Position numbers and translations under genes: made by a program | Part shown: piece after piece, positions 7,669 to 16,203 of the stretch | How positions within the stretch are numbered: position 1 is the first letter of the stretch | Layout of the letters: every line of letters begins with the position of its first letter | Notes under the pieces: model-generated | Database searches by the model: none | What the model saw: the letters and a program-made list of their open reading frames with translations, nothing else | What the model was told of the DNA's origin: nothing | From: Myxococcota bacterium | GTDB lineage: Bacteria; Myxococcota; UBA727; JAHDBA01 | Length of the DNA stretch: 64,000 nucleotides | Assembly: GCA_020630615.1 (NCBI GenBank) | Contig: JAHDBA010000012.1 | Span: forward strand, 24,244 to 88,243 | Reading direction: 5' to 3'

Positions 7669-8523
7669 TTAAGACCGCAGCGGGTCTCGAGTTTGCTCGG
7701 CTCGTGGGGCTTTGAGTAAATACCTCCCATCGTCAGGGTATTCAAAGCCCACAGCCATTAGCGTTAAGCCAGAGCCGGGTGCCATGATGCCTGCGGCTTG
7801 ACGGCTTTTTGCAGCCAATATGCCAGGGATATCTTCGAGGCGTCTCCAGCCGCTCCCAATTTCGACGAGTAGACCGACCAGGTTTCGAATCATATAGCGA
7901 AGGAAGGCGCTGCCATGAACATCGACAACAATACGCTTCGAGTCTGTGGGGCACGTCGTGACTTGAATCGAGTAGAGGTTTTTGATCGTTGATTTGGCAT
8001 TGCATTTGCGCCCCCGAAAAGAGGCAAAGTCGTGTTCACCCTCAAGCATCGATGCAGCACTTTGCATGTGCTTGCAATCAAGCGTTGGTGCAACCTGCCA
8101 CTCGTTCAAATCTTTAGTGGGGGATTTCACACCGGCACGAACGAGATAGCGGTAGTGCTTGCCGGCAGAGCATGCTCTTGCATGGACATGCTTTGGGACT
8201 TCGAGAACACGTTCCACGATTAAACCATCATCGCGTTGGCGCATGACATCCTTTGCCCATTCTTCATGATCAAAGCGATCGCTAAAGTAACACGTTGCAA
8301 AATTACGCCGCGCATGAACACCACGGTCTGTGCGCGCAGAGAATGCCAGGGATTTTGCACGAAAACCGTGCAGCGATTCAAGCCGCTTTCGTAGCGCCTG
8401 ACCCGCGCTCGGGACATCTTTTTGAGGCTGCAAGCCGTAAAAACGACTTCCGTCGTAGCCAAAAACGACTAGGGCGTTCTTCCGATACTTAAAAAAATGT
8501 TCTGAAATTAGGCGTTTAGACAT
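7669..8523 (-). CDS. truA: tRNA pseudouridine(38-40) synthase
   Basis: Modifies uridines 38-40 in the tRNA anticodon stem. The catalytic aspartate is Asp66 in SARTDRGVHA (62-71). The N-terminal FGYDGSRFYG segment (21-30) and the later FRGRKC and RYMIRN-VG segments are family hallmarks. At 284 residues it is slightly longer than E. coli TruA because of a short N-terminal extension and a polar tail. Convergent with the PilZ gene, with only ten bases between stops and no terminator seen. Confidence 0.95.
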   Translation of the reverse strand: MSKRLISEHFFKYRKNALVVFGYDGSRFYGLQPQKDVPSAGQALRKRLESLHGFRAKSLAFSARTDRGVHARRNFATCYFSDRFDHEEWAKDVMRQRDDGLIVERVLEVPKHVHARACSAGKHYRYLVRAGVKSPTKDLNEWQVAPTLDCKHMQSAASMLEGEHDFASFRGRKCNAKSTIKNLYSIQVTTCPTDSKRIVVDVHGSAFLRYMIRNLVGLLVEIGSGWRRLEDIPGILAAKSRQAAGIMAPGSGLTLMAVGFEYPDDGRYLLKAPRAEQTRDPLRS

Positions 8524-8614
8524 GGGTCAACCTGTGAGTTTTTATGGACTTGATGCTATTCTAACGAGGATGCTCAATCTTTTTGCACTTGCCAAGGGTT
8601 GATCTCTTTCGCGT

Positions 8615-10120
8615 TTGGGGGTGACTGTGGCGAACGATGACTTCGAAGGAATATCAACGCAAGTTTTTCAGGACGTATTGGCGGACTTGGATCAAGGCTC
8701 AGGACAAACCTTTGACGAAGATTCACTTGTGGGCGATGTAAAAACACACAATCAAGACTGGCTTTATCGACATGACGATCGCGTCCATGGCCCAGTGAGT
8801 GCCTCTGTTCTTGCTTCCTTTTTAGACGAAGGGCGATTCGCAGATGATCTCAGCATTGCGAGACCCAACGGGACTTGGCGTTTTGTGAGCGATGTCCCCC
8901 AGTTTCACAAAGTTGTGAATACGCGCAAGGCTCGCCTCTCAGCACTCGCAGCAGAGCGAAGCCAACGTCGGAAAAATAATTTCTTTGCACTCGTTCGCGG
9001 AATTCTAGCCGCTGCAATACTCGCATTGGGCGGACTCTTGGGATTTGTGGGTGTGAACACGATTTTAGAATCAAAACTTTTGAATGACAAAGAGATTTGG
9101 TTGGCTGAAGTCCCTGCATTGCCAAGGGTTGCCCCCAAACCAGCCGAGACCATAAAGCCCATTCAAAGGGTCGAGGACCTTGATTCGAATCGAGGCGCGC
9201 TTGCACAGAGCCCGAAGGGTCGAGAGCTCTTGGCCATGAGCAAAACCGGTCAGCAACTTTTGGAGACACAAGACGGCACAAAGGAAGAAGTAAGGGCAAA
9301 TACCTTGAGGACTATCGACTCGCCTCAACCAGGCACACACGATCGTAGTGGAGAAGAAGAACTAAGCGCAGACGACGCAACACAAAAGGTCCTTGAAGAA
9401 GCCGCGCGCGAAGCTGAGGCGCGTCGGAATAATTCTGCAAGTGTGGACGGGGGACAAGCAAAAAGCGTGGGGTCTGGTGATGTGAAAATTGTAAAAACAA
9501 ATCTCCAGGAGAAACCAAAGACTCCAGCATCAAAAGTGCGATCTTCAAAAGGGAAAGTCTCAAAAGCGAAGGCGTCGAAGGCGAAGTCTTCACTCGCTAC
9601 GAGTACACCTTCGAAGACGGTGATCAAGGAAACACCCGAGAAGAGAAGCGACACTGTTGCGCAGAGCGCAAAGGCAAGTACGATTTCAGGTCGTGCACCC
9701 GACTCGGAGAAAGGCGAGAACTCAAAAAGCGATGTGGAGGAAAAATCGCCAAAGGAAGCGGAGACCAAAACCGTCGTTGTGAAGAAGATTGAAGCGAAAA
9801 AGGTAGAACCCAAGAAAGATGTGATTCTCGATGAACTCAAATCATCGGACATGAAAAAAGGTTTTATGAAGTCGGCACGCTATGTGAAAAAATGTATTGA
9901 GCGCCAAATGGAACAAGACGAAGAAGTACCCGAGAGGATTACCATTTCATTTTGTGTGTCCAATGACGGTAAGCCGACGGGTGTTTCGATACTTGAACGT
10001 GCTGCTCAGGACAGCCCATTGGGTAAATGCATTCGAGCAGCAGTTCGCAAGAAAGCGCGTTGGCCCAAATATCGGGGTGAAGAGCAGTGTCCTGATTATC
10101 CAATTCAGATTGGCCAGTAG
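8615..10120 (+). CDS. GYF domain - TM - TonB-like protein (AgmX/GltJ-like)
   Basis: 501 residues with three parts. A cytoplasmic GYF_2-type domain (about 49-98) has WLYRHDDRVHGPVS at its start. A single membrane helix lies at about 126-148. A long Lys/Ser/Glu-rich periplasmic linker full of SKAK/SSK repeats leads to an AgmX/PglI-type TonB-like domain (about 408-501) with two cysteines (in VKKCIER and GKCIRAA) that may form a disulfide. Myxococcus AgmX/GltJ has the same order plus an N-terminal zinc ribbon, absent here. It probably couples inner-membrane energy to the envelope. It lies 20 kb from the Glt-like locus. The TTG at 8615 is weak; the GTG codons at 8621 and 8627 are possible starts, the latter better placed after GGGGGTGA. 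Confidence 0.8.
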   Translation: MGVTVANDDFEGISTQVFQDVLADLDQGSGQTFDEDSLVGDVKTHNQDWLYRHDDRVHGPVSASVLASFLDEGRFADDLSIARPNGTWRFVSDVPQFHKVVNTRKARLSALAAERSQRRKNNFFALVRGILAAAILALGGLLGFVGVNTILESKLLNDKEIWLAEVPALPRVAPKPAETIKPIQRVEDLDSNRGALAQSPKGRELLAMSKTGQQLLETQDGTKEEVRANTLRTIDSPQPGTHDRSGEEELSADDATQKVLEEAAREAEARRNNSASVDGGQAKSVGSGDVKIVKTNLQEKPKTPASKVRSSKGKVSKAKASKAKSSLATSTPSKTVIKETPEKRSDTVAQSAKASTISGRAPDSEKGENSKSDVEEKSPKEAETKTVVVKKIEAKKVEPKKDVILDELKSSDMKKGFMKSARYVKKCIERQMEQDEEVPERITISFCVSNDGKPTGVSILERAAQDSPLGKCIRAAVRKKARWPKYRGEEQCPDYPIQIGQ

Positions 10121-10159
10121 CTCTAGGAGTTATATCGAAAGCTCCCGCGTTGCTTGAAA

Positions 10160-10175
10160 CTCTCTTGCAAGAGAG
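10160..10175. repeat. 16-base perfect palindrome
   Basis: CTCTCTTGCAAGAGAG lies in the 101-base gap between two convergent genes, followed at once by a GC-rich partial hairpin (CCCCTCGGGG). No T run follows on either strand, so it is not a classical terminator, but it may still stall or end transcription. Confidence 0.5.
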
Positions 10176-10221
10176 CTCCCCTCGGGGGCTTGTCATCTCA
10201 ACACCATGTTGAAATGCGATC

Positions 10222-10860
10222 TTAAACTTTCATCCAGTCGATTGAGCCTGCACCCTCCCTGAGGACTTCAGGATAGGGGCCCGACAGGTCCACGATCGTG
10301 GAGTTTTGAGCCGGCATCTGACCTGCATCAAGGATCATGTCCAGGCCATGTCCGAGATGCAAATCAATGTCTTGCCCATCGTTGAGTGCGTTCCCCTCAA
10401 AGCTTGCCGACGTTGAGACAAGAGGTTTGACGTGCTCGCGTGCAAGGGCCAATGTGACGGGGTGGTCTGGGACACGAATACCCACCGTACGGCGCTTTGA
10501 CTGAAACATTTTTGGAACCTCAGGAGTCGCCCGTAAAATGAAAGTATAGGGGCCTGGCAAAAGTCTACGCATGATGCGGTACGCCTCATTCTCAACCAAG
10601 GCATAGCGCGCAATATCGGAAAGGTCCGGGCAGATAATTGAAAAGAGGTGATCTTTCTTAAGTTGTTTGAGCCGGATAATTCGGTCGATTGATTTCTTCT
10701 CAAAAATACTGGAACCGATGCCGTAGTTGGTATCGGTAGGGTACGCGATGACTCCCCCCCGTCGCAACACTTCGACAGCACGCGCAATCTTACGCGGCTC
10801 GGGATAATCAGGGTTCACATGGATCCGTGTTACGCTGGAATGTGCCATACAGTGCCTCAA
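10222..10860 (-). CDS. YciO/YrdC/Sua5-family protein, YciO-like
   Basis: 212-residue protein with the YrdC fold, related to the L-threonylcarbamoyl-AMP synthases that start t6A formation on tRNA. The layout follows YciO: AYPTDTNYGIG near residue 39, KKDHLFSIICPDLSD near 68, LPGPYTFILRAT around 100, VGIRVPDHP around 125, STSAS around 148, and the end segment VLREGAGSIDWMK. The Sua5-type C-terminal domain is missing. The activity of YciO proteins is less certain than that of TsaC, and TcdA in this window acts later in the same tRNA modification. Upstream starts at Met1 and Met5 are both possible. Confidence 0.85.
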   Translation of the reverse strand: MRHCMAHSSVTRIHVNPDYPEPRKIARAVEVLRRGGVIAYPTDTNYGIGSSIFEKKSIDRIIRLKQLKKDHLFSIICPDLSDIARYALVENEAYRIMRRLLPGPYTFILRATPEVPKMFQSKRRTVGIRVPDHPVTLALAREHVKPLVSTSASFEGNALNDGQDIDLHLGHGLDMILDAGQMPAQNSTIVDLSGPYPEVLREGAGSIDWMKV

Positions 10861-11009
10861 CTTCGTGTCTTCACAATACCCGAGTTTGACTACGCGTGTC
10901 TACGTACGACTGCAAATGATTGTCCTTCGTTTTATTTTCGTTCTTTCCTTTGTTTGAAGGGCGCTTATGCGTGTTAGTGTGAGGAGGAACCGAGCCAGAG
11001 GAAGGCCAC

Positions 11010-11600
11010 ATGGAAGATCGCGAAATCGAAAAAGACGCGGATAACGCAAAGAAGAAGGCAAGGGATGACACACGATTTCGAGTTGATTTTGACCCAAGTC
11101 GACCGGGCGATGCATTGGATGCCATTAAGGAGCGAGTTCGCGGCCTGCTCGCACAAGGACGCTATCAGAAAGTGCGCGTGAAGTGGCGCGGGCGACAGAT
11201 TGGTCCAGACATTCCGATTGCAGGCATGCTCGCGATGGAGGCAGCGACATTTTTTGGCGCGGGGATTTTGCGAGGACTTTTTGTCAACGTGATTGGGCGC
11301 GCCTTTTTTGAGGTTGAGGTCATCGATGAGTCGGAGAACTTTTACAAAACTGGAATGCGTCTCTTTATGCAGGGCGACTTGGATGAAAGTCGCGACAATC
11401 TCATCACAGCCTTGGATATCAATCCACGTTTTGCCCGAGCCTGGCTGCAGCTTGCTGTGATCTCCACAATCGATGGTAACTTTGATGAGGCTCTGAGTTC
11501 ACTGGACAAAGCAGAGTCGTGCCCGCTTGATGTCAAAACGCAAAAGCGCATCCTAGGACAACGTAAAATTGTGGAAGAACGAATAGCCAATCTTTCGTAG
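11010..11600 (+). CDS. TPR protein with an N-terminal DUF4342-like/unknown domain
   Basis: 196 residues. The N-terminal half (about 20-105) has a compact, partly hydrophobic domain with KVRVKWRGRQIGPDIPI and RGLFVNVIGRAFFEVEVI. I have seen this pattern ahead of TPRs in deltaproteobacterial proteins, but cannot name it with certainty; the hydrophobic stretches may be buried rather than membrane. The C-terminal half contains about two TPR-like helical pairs (110-185), for example FMQGDLDESRDNLITAL and GNFDEALSSLDKA. AGGAAGG lies five bases before the ATG. Function unknown; probably a cytoplasmic scaffold. Confidence 0.75.
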   Translation: MEDREIEKDADNAKKKARDDTRFRVDFDPSRPGDALDAIKERVRGLLAQGRYQKVRVKWRGRQIGPDIPIAGMLAMEAATFFGAGILRGLFVNVIGRAFFEVEVIDESENFYKTGMRLFMQGDLDESRDNLITALDINPRFARAWLQLAVISTIDGNFDEALSSLDKAESCPLDVKTQKRILGQRKIVEERIANLS

Positions 11601-11602
11601 TT

Positions 11603-12040
11603 TCAAGGGTGGTGTGTGTGGGTGCCTTTGGCCATTTGATTGAGGCTCAATAGGATCCCAAAATGTAGATCGTGATTGGACCGCATCAATGCTAAGAGAT
11701 CTTTTCGTTCAAGTTGGATAATACGTCCGCCTTTTCGAAAACGAATGTCAAACTTTGGCATGCTTGGCTCCAAAACATCGTGAATGCCAAAGTAGCTTAC
11801 TTCTTGTTTAGTGTCTCGTGTCGACTCTAAAGTGGCATCGATCGGAATCGTGAGGGTTGAGTTCTCAACCTCTTGGCTCACTAAAAGTTCACCTGATAAA
11901 CCATCGCGCTCACTCATGACATTCACGATCAGCAAAAGGTCTTGCGCATCGACAGCGTTAAATATCGGAAGTGCGCGAAGTTTGAGAACAAGGTCGATCG
12001 TTGAAAGCATCGTGTCGAGATTATGCAAGAGAACACTCAA
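11603..12040 (-). CDS. Degenerate cyclic-nucleotide-binding-like domain protein
   Basis: 145 residues, TTG start at 12040, with the ATG at 12010 an alternative; neither has a clear Shine-Dalgarno sequence. The N-terminus (LSTIDLVLKLRALPIFNAVDAQDLLLI) follows the helix that opens Crp-type sensor domains, and a beta-rich middle follows, but the phosphate-binding cassette (GE-x-x-RAA type) is not present. It lies 16 bases after the stop of the transporter gene in another frame. Bacterial ATP:ADP-antiporter-like proteins with HEAT repeats often carry such a domain at their own C-terminus, so this looks like the detached last domain of that protein. It is convergent with and nearly touches the TPR gene at 11600. 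Confidence 0.6.
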   Translation of the reverse strand: MSVLLHNLDTMLSTIDLVLKLRALPIFNAVDAQDLLLIVNVMSERDGLSGELLVSQEVENSTLTIPIDATLESTRDTKQEVSYFGIHDVLEPSMPKFDIRFRKGGRIIQLERKDLLALMRSNHDLHFGILLSLNQMAKGTHTHHP

Positions 12041-12056
12041 GGGTCAAGTTGCGGCT

Positions 12057-14795
12057 TCACGGATATTGAGCATTTAGTGCTGCGCGTACCCGAGGAGACG
12101 ACTCAAAACGCATCGCATGTGTACGCTGGTCCTGAAGTGCATTTGGCTGAAAGGTATTCATTGTACGCCAAGCCAATTCTCGAACGTTTGGACTTCGGTG
12201 TTCGAGTAATTCGACAAAGAGTGCCTCGGGGAGCTCAATGCCGGCGTCTTGATAGGCATATAGGGTGCACAAGAGCGTCCAGTGATCTCCAAACTTCAAG
12301 ACATGTACAATCCACCCTTCATACACATCTCCTCTTAACTCGGGCGGAAGACTTTCTTCTCGCTCTGAATGCTCGGGACGACCGGTCAATTTCAAAGACG
12401 CTTCAACCCTATTGAAATCCTCTCTGGGAAGAAGGTGTGCAATCGCCTCCAATGCATTTTGAAGGTCTCGACGGGAGTCTTGAACCAGAGAAGACATGAT
12501 GTCTTTGAGAAAAGGTTGTGGTTTTGCATTGCGAATGTTCGTGAAAAGATGATCACGGAGGTGTTTCATATGGCGTGCTTTGCCTTCGACCCAAAGATTT
12601 TGAATGTCAGTACTTTTTGGGTGGACCTCTAAAGTGCTTAGAATGTCGTGTGCTCTTTTTAAGGGCTGAAACTCTAAACGGATTCTTTCTTCGCCCTCAC
12701 TCAGAAAGTTTGTGCTTTCAGCTCCCTCTTTGGACTCTTCATAAAGGCGCTCAAATAAAATGGCTGCTTCATAGCGAAGTCGTAGACTTCGTGACGTCGT
12801 TAAGGTCCTAAGCAAATTCAAAAGCTCGATATCGCTAAGACCTTGTCCATTTCTATTCTGAGTTCTTCGCAAATGTTCAAAGGTGTAGTTGAGGAGTCGC
12901 ACCCGGATATCAAGCCGTTCATCTTTTCGAAGAATTATCTTGGGAAGGACTTGCGCGAGAGACTCTGCGTTAAATTGGTGTAAGGCCTGCGTCGCTGCAC
13001 CGGCCAAGCGTGGATCGACAAGCATATGCAAGATTGGAACGAGATGTGAGATGTCGAGTGTTGTTTGGGTGTCTGTTAAACGACGAACATCGTCCTCTAA
13101 AACAACTTCTTCATGAAGCGCCACCCATAATTGCGTAGTGCCGTAAACTTTTCGACTCTGGTGACGGCTTCGCTCTGATTTTAATGTGCCATCCGGTGTT
13201 TCGTTTTTAGTGAAGTGAAAGCGTTTTTGGCGCTGCATTTGTTGCTGAACAATTTCTCTCGCATGTGTTTTTGCAAAGCTCTCGATTGGCTGTGGGAGTC
13301 TCATGTCACGATTTTGCGCTAAAATTTCAACCAAGAATCCCCGTGCCTCAGGCGTACCTCTTTTGAGTAATTCGAAGAGGTCGTCTTCACTAAAAGTATT
13401 GACCTTTGCGGGGTGGGTACGTTTTGAAAGGTCGTCCTTCTGAACGCTTGCAATCAATGCGCTGAGATAACTCGAGCGGGCCCGGTACAGAATGGTGCAG
13501 AGGCTTAACGAGGCCAAAGTCACGATCGTCAAAAGTACCTTGGGCCCCACCATCTGAAACAATGAAAGCAGCGAAAGGACAACACCCGAGAGTCCGATTG
13601 CAAAGGGCTTAACGACACCATCGATAGCTGCTTTGGCTCGCCCTCGGCGTATGTCCGAGAGTGGTGCATAGAGCAATTGCACGGTGGTATCGAATATCGA
13701 GTAGCGAAATACATTTTCGTTTATTTTGTTCGCGAAGGCTGAAGCGGAAAACCACGAGAGGGTAAGAAATGCGGGACCAAGTAAAAGGGGAGCCAGCCCT
13801 ATCATCATACCCATACCGAGCAAAAAGGATGAAGGTAGGATCACAAGTGTTCCGGCGACGCCCAATTTTTTGGACAAGGGCGTTGCAATAAAAAGCTGAA
13901 TCAAAGCTGCAATCATCGCGCAGCCTGTAAAGAGCAAGCCGAGGAGCCAGGCCAAGTCTTCCGCGTGATTTCCATGGGTTGGGTAAAGCTCCTGAAGCGC
14001 AACTTTAAAATGGAAATCGATAAAGGGCATCGTGAAGGCGGTGAGCCCTACAATGGCGGCAACAACCCGAATGTGAGGTGTCCAGAATATTTGTAGGCGT
14101 CGGGTTGAGTTCTGAGGCGAAGCGCAAACCTTTTGTTTGCGGACACGAAAGAGTACTTGGATTAGGGTTGCGCGTCGGTTTCGACCAATGGTGGTATTCA
14201 AGAGTATAAAAAAGACGAGGTCGATTGCGAGGATGCCCAAGGCACCTTCAATGCCAAAGTGTTTTGCACTCAGTCCTGCTAAACCTCCTCCCACAATGCC
14301 GGCGACGATGCCGCCCAAACTAATTCGAGGGAAAAGTGATTTTCCTTCAAAAGAAGAAAACAGATCGGTTATCATCGTCCAGCCGTGCAAGATCAAGATT
14401 GCCCCGCTGATTTCAACCCATAGGTAAAGTGCGATTGGTGCCGCCTGAGCCCCTGAGAAAAGAAAAGGCGTTAAAGCCACGAGGGTAAGGAGCAAGAGGA
14501 TTGAAAGGATATTCCCAAGAATATCACGCCGGATCCGTGATCCCATCCAGGCATAGACCAAGGCAGGTCCGGGTATTAAGATGGCAGTGGCCAAATACAT
14601 TCTCGATAGAAAACTTGCCTCAATCATGGACAAAAAGAGCGCATCGCGAATGACTCGACCGGCAACAAGTAGGAATACCGCTGAGAAAATAAATGCACCC
14701 AGCATCAAGGTGTTCAACTTCTCATGCGCAAAGACCGATCCTTTCCGAATCCGTGTCTTTTTCGTTGGGTCATGTTCTGTGCGTTGGCCTTGCAA
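12057..14795 (-). CDS. ATP:ADP antiporter-type (Npt1/2, MFS-fold) protein with helical-repeat tail
   Basis: 912 residues. The first 430 hold about 12 membrane helices in the pattern of the nucleotide (ATP:ADP antiporter) transporter family, an MFS relative. Recognisable pieces are VAGRVIRDALFLS (around 44), the LHGWTMITDLFSSFEGKSLFPR loop region and the glycine-rich GGIVAGIVGGGLAGL helix. A long cytoplasmic part (about 440-912) with repeated leucine-rich helices looks like HEAT or armadillo repeats. Free-living bacteria carry such fusions with unknown substrates, so true nucleotide exchange is doubtful. The TTG start has AGGAG five bases upstream. The following small gene probably supplies the missing sensor domain. 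Confidence 0.78.
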   Translation of the reverse strand: MQGQRTEHDPTKKTRIRKGSVFAHEKLNTLMLGAFIFSAVFLLVAGRVIRDALFLSMIEASFLSRMYLATAILIPGPALVYAWMGSRIRRDILGNILSILLLLTLVALTPFLFSGAQAAPIALYLWVEISGAILILHGWTMITDLFSSFEGKSLFPRISLGGIVAGIVGGGLAGLSAKHFGIEGALGILAIDLVFFILLNTTIGRNRRATLIQVLFRVRKQKVCASPQNSTRRLQIFWTPHIRVVAAIVGLTAFTMPFIDFHFKVALQELYPTHGNHAEDLAWLLGLLFTGCAMIAALIQLFIATPLSKKLGVAGTLVILPSSFLLGMGMMIGLAPLLLGPAFLTLSWFSASAFANKINENVFRYSIFDTTVQLLYAPLSDIRRGRAKAAIDGVVKPFAIGLSGVVLSLLSLFQMVGPKVLLTIVTLASLSLCTILYRARSSYLSALIASVQKDDLSKRTHPAKVNTFSEDDLFELLKRGTPEARGFLVEILAQNRDMRLPQPIESFAKTHAREIVQQQMQRQKRFHFTKNETPDGTLKSERSRHQSRKVYGTTQLWVALHEEVVLEDDVRRLTDTQTTLDISHLVPILHMLVDPRLAGAATQALHQFNAESLAQVLPKIILRKDERLDIRVRLLNYTFEHLRRTQNRNGQGLSDIELLNLLRTLTTSRSLRLRYEAAILFERLYEESKEGAESTNFLSEGEERIRLEFQPLKRAHDILSTLEVHPKSTDIQNLWVEGKARHMKHLRDHLFTNIRNAKPQPFLKDIMSSLVQDSRRDLQNALEAIAHLLPREDFNRVEASLKLTGRPEHSEREESLPPELRGDVYEGWIVHVLKFGDHWTLLCTLYAYQDAGIELPEALFVELLEHRSPNVRELAWRTMNTFQPNALQDQRTHAMRFESSPRVRAALNAQYP

Positions 14796-14904
14796 AGAAA
14801 CTCCTGAATCTCATGCGAAAATGCGAATATCCTTTGTTTGCCTGGCTCAGTGGTATCCACGTGTGCTTCCACTCGAGTGACCACCGATCGGCATTCTGGA
14901 TGAC

Positions 14905-14934
14905 AGTTTAGTTTTCTTCTAAAAACGAGGTCAA
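14905..14934 (-). promoter_or_regulatory. Candidate sigma-70 promoter for the 912-residue transporter gene
   Basis: On the minus strand, TTGACC (14934-14929) and TAAACT (14910-14905) are separated by 18 bases, giving a leader of about 100 bases before the TTG start at 14795. Supported by pattern only. Confidence 0.35.
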
Positions 14935-15081
14935 ACTGGAAAAGCTCTAAACAAAATAGGGTGAATGATTTGGAGCCGTCCCGCATGGAGGGTATGGTTC
15001 GGTTGGGGGTCGCCATTGACACGCAAAGAGAATCCGATTCAGGCACGAAGGCATCTGCTCCGATGTTTCGAGAAGGTTTGG

Positions 15082-16155
15082 ATGCCAAAACCCAAGCTTC
15101 AAGGTGGATTACTGGTCAGCCACTTTTATACCCTTCTTCTTGGCATGAGTCTTCTTGGCAGTAGTCCTGTTGGGTTAAATGCAGCCTTGAACGCGCAAAA
15201 TATTGGGCAACGTGGTTCAAAGCGATACGTGGTGCGAGAAGGCGACACGTTGTGGAGTATTTCACAAGCCTTGTACCAAGACCCGTGGCGATGGCCAAAA
15301 CTGTGGTCGTATAATCCACACATTCGGAATCCGAATTGGATCTATCCTGGAACTCTTATTCTTCTCGGCCCCGATGATACCGGTGCACCTCGGGTGACGC
15401 GTGAAGAGAGCCAAGCTATTTCTGCAGGAATTGGGGCTCAAATGGCTGGTGCAGGGGTGATCGATTTCTGGGGGAATCGCTATGCGACGCCCATGCGACT
15501 GCGCCCCACACTGCTTCTGAGCAGTGAAGCACTCCAAGGTGTCGGTCGGGTTAAGTATTCTCCCGAGGAACGACTCTTGTTGAGCACGGGCGATCGGATT
15601 TATTTGGAGTTGGGTGAAGGGCAGAGTGCAAGTGTCGATGAAGTGTTCCAGATTTATGCTCAATCAAAAGTTTTCCGCCACCCCAAAAAGCGTGAGAAGG
15701 TAGGGCAAGTCGTCAAACTGGTCGGCGAGGCGCAAGTGATCAAGAGCGACGGTGATGGGCAACCCGTGGCTCGAATCACCAGGACCTTGGATATTATCGA
15801 ACGTGGGCAATACGTGCTGAAAGAGGACTCGGTGATGAACTTCCATAATATTGTTCCGAAGAATGCCAATCCAAGTTTACGCGGAATGGTACTCGGGGCA
15901 GCATCGAACTCTACGCGTTCGTATGCTCAAGAGCATTTCATCATTACGGATCTTGGGCGTTCGGAGGGAGCAGAAGCCGGCGACATTTTTCACATCATGC
16001 GAGGCTACGATCCCGTGAAGAAAAAGCGTAAGAACTTAAATCGTCAAGCGATCGGTGTTGTCATGCTTGTCGATGTTTACGATGAAGCCTCCGTCGGAAT
16101 CATTCGTCGTTCGGTGCAAGAGATCAATGCGGGCGACTTCGTCGTCGTGAACTAA
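15082..16155 (+). CDS. Secreted LysM-domain protein
   Basis: 357 residues from the ATG at 15082, which has AGAAGG five bases upstream; the frame is open 39 codons earlier but without support. The signal peptide is MPKPKLQGG followed by a hydrophobic stretch to about residue 36. One LysM domain (49-95) has YVVREGDTLWSIS and NPNWIYPG and should bind peptidoglycan glycan chains. The remaining 260 residues contain beta-rich repeats with GDRIYLELG, VVKLVGEAQVI and GDIFHIM segments, of unknown fold. LysM proteins with such C-terminal regions are common in deltaproteobacteria. It probably acts in the periplasm or at the cell wall. Confidence 0.85.
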   Translation: MPKPKLQGGLLVSHFYTLLLGMSLLGSSPVGLNAALNAQNIGQRGSKRYVVREGDTLWSISQALYQDPWRWPKLWSYNPHIRNPNWIYPGTLILLGPDDTGAPRVTREESQAISAGIGAQMAGAGVIDFWGNRYATPMRLRPTLLLSSEALQGVGRVKYSPEERLLLSTGDRIYLELGEGQSASVDEVFQIYAQSKVFRHPKKREKVGQVVKLVGEAQVIKSDGDGQPVARITRTLDIIERGQYVLKEDSVMNFHNIVPKNANPSLRGMVLGAASNSTRSYAQEHFIITDLGRSEGAEAGDIFHIMRGYDPVKKKRKNLNRQAIGVVMLVDVYDEASVGIIRRSVQEINAGDFVVVN

Positions 16156-16203
16156 GATTCCATAGAGGAGTGATCGAATACCGCTTTTTGATCGCAAACC
16201 ATC

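Noticed and set aside
14714..15088. 124-residue minus-strand frame at the start of the transporter gene
   Set aside because: Overlaps both the transporter start and the LysM gene start and shows no motif or good start; probably chance.
16156..16203. Possible terminator between LysM gene and solenoid gene
   Set aside because: A TGATCG repeat is present but it is direct, not inverted, and no stable hairpin with a T run forms.
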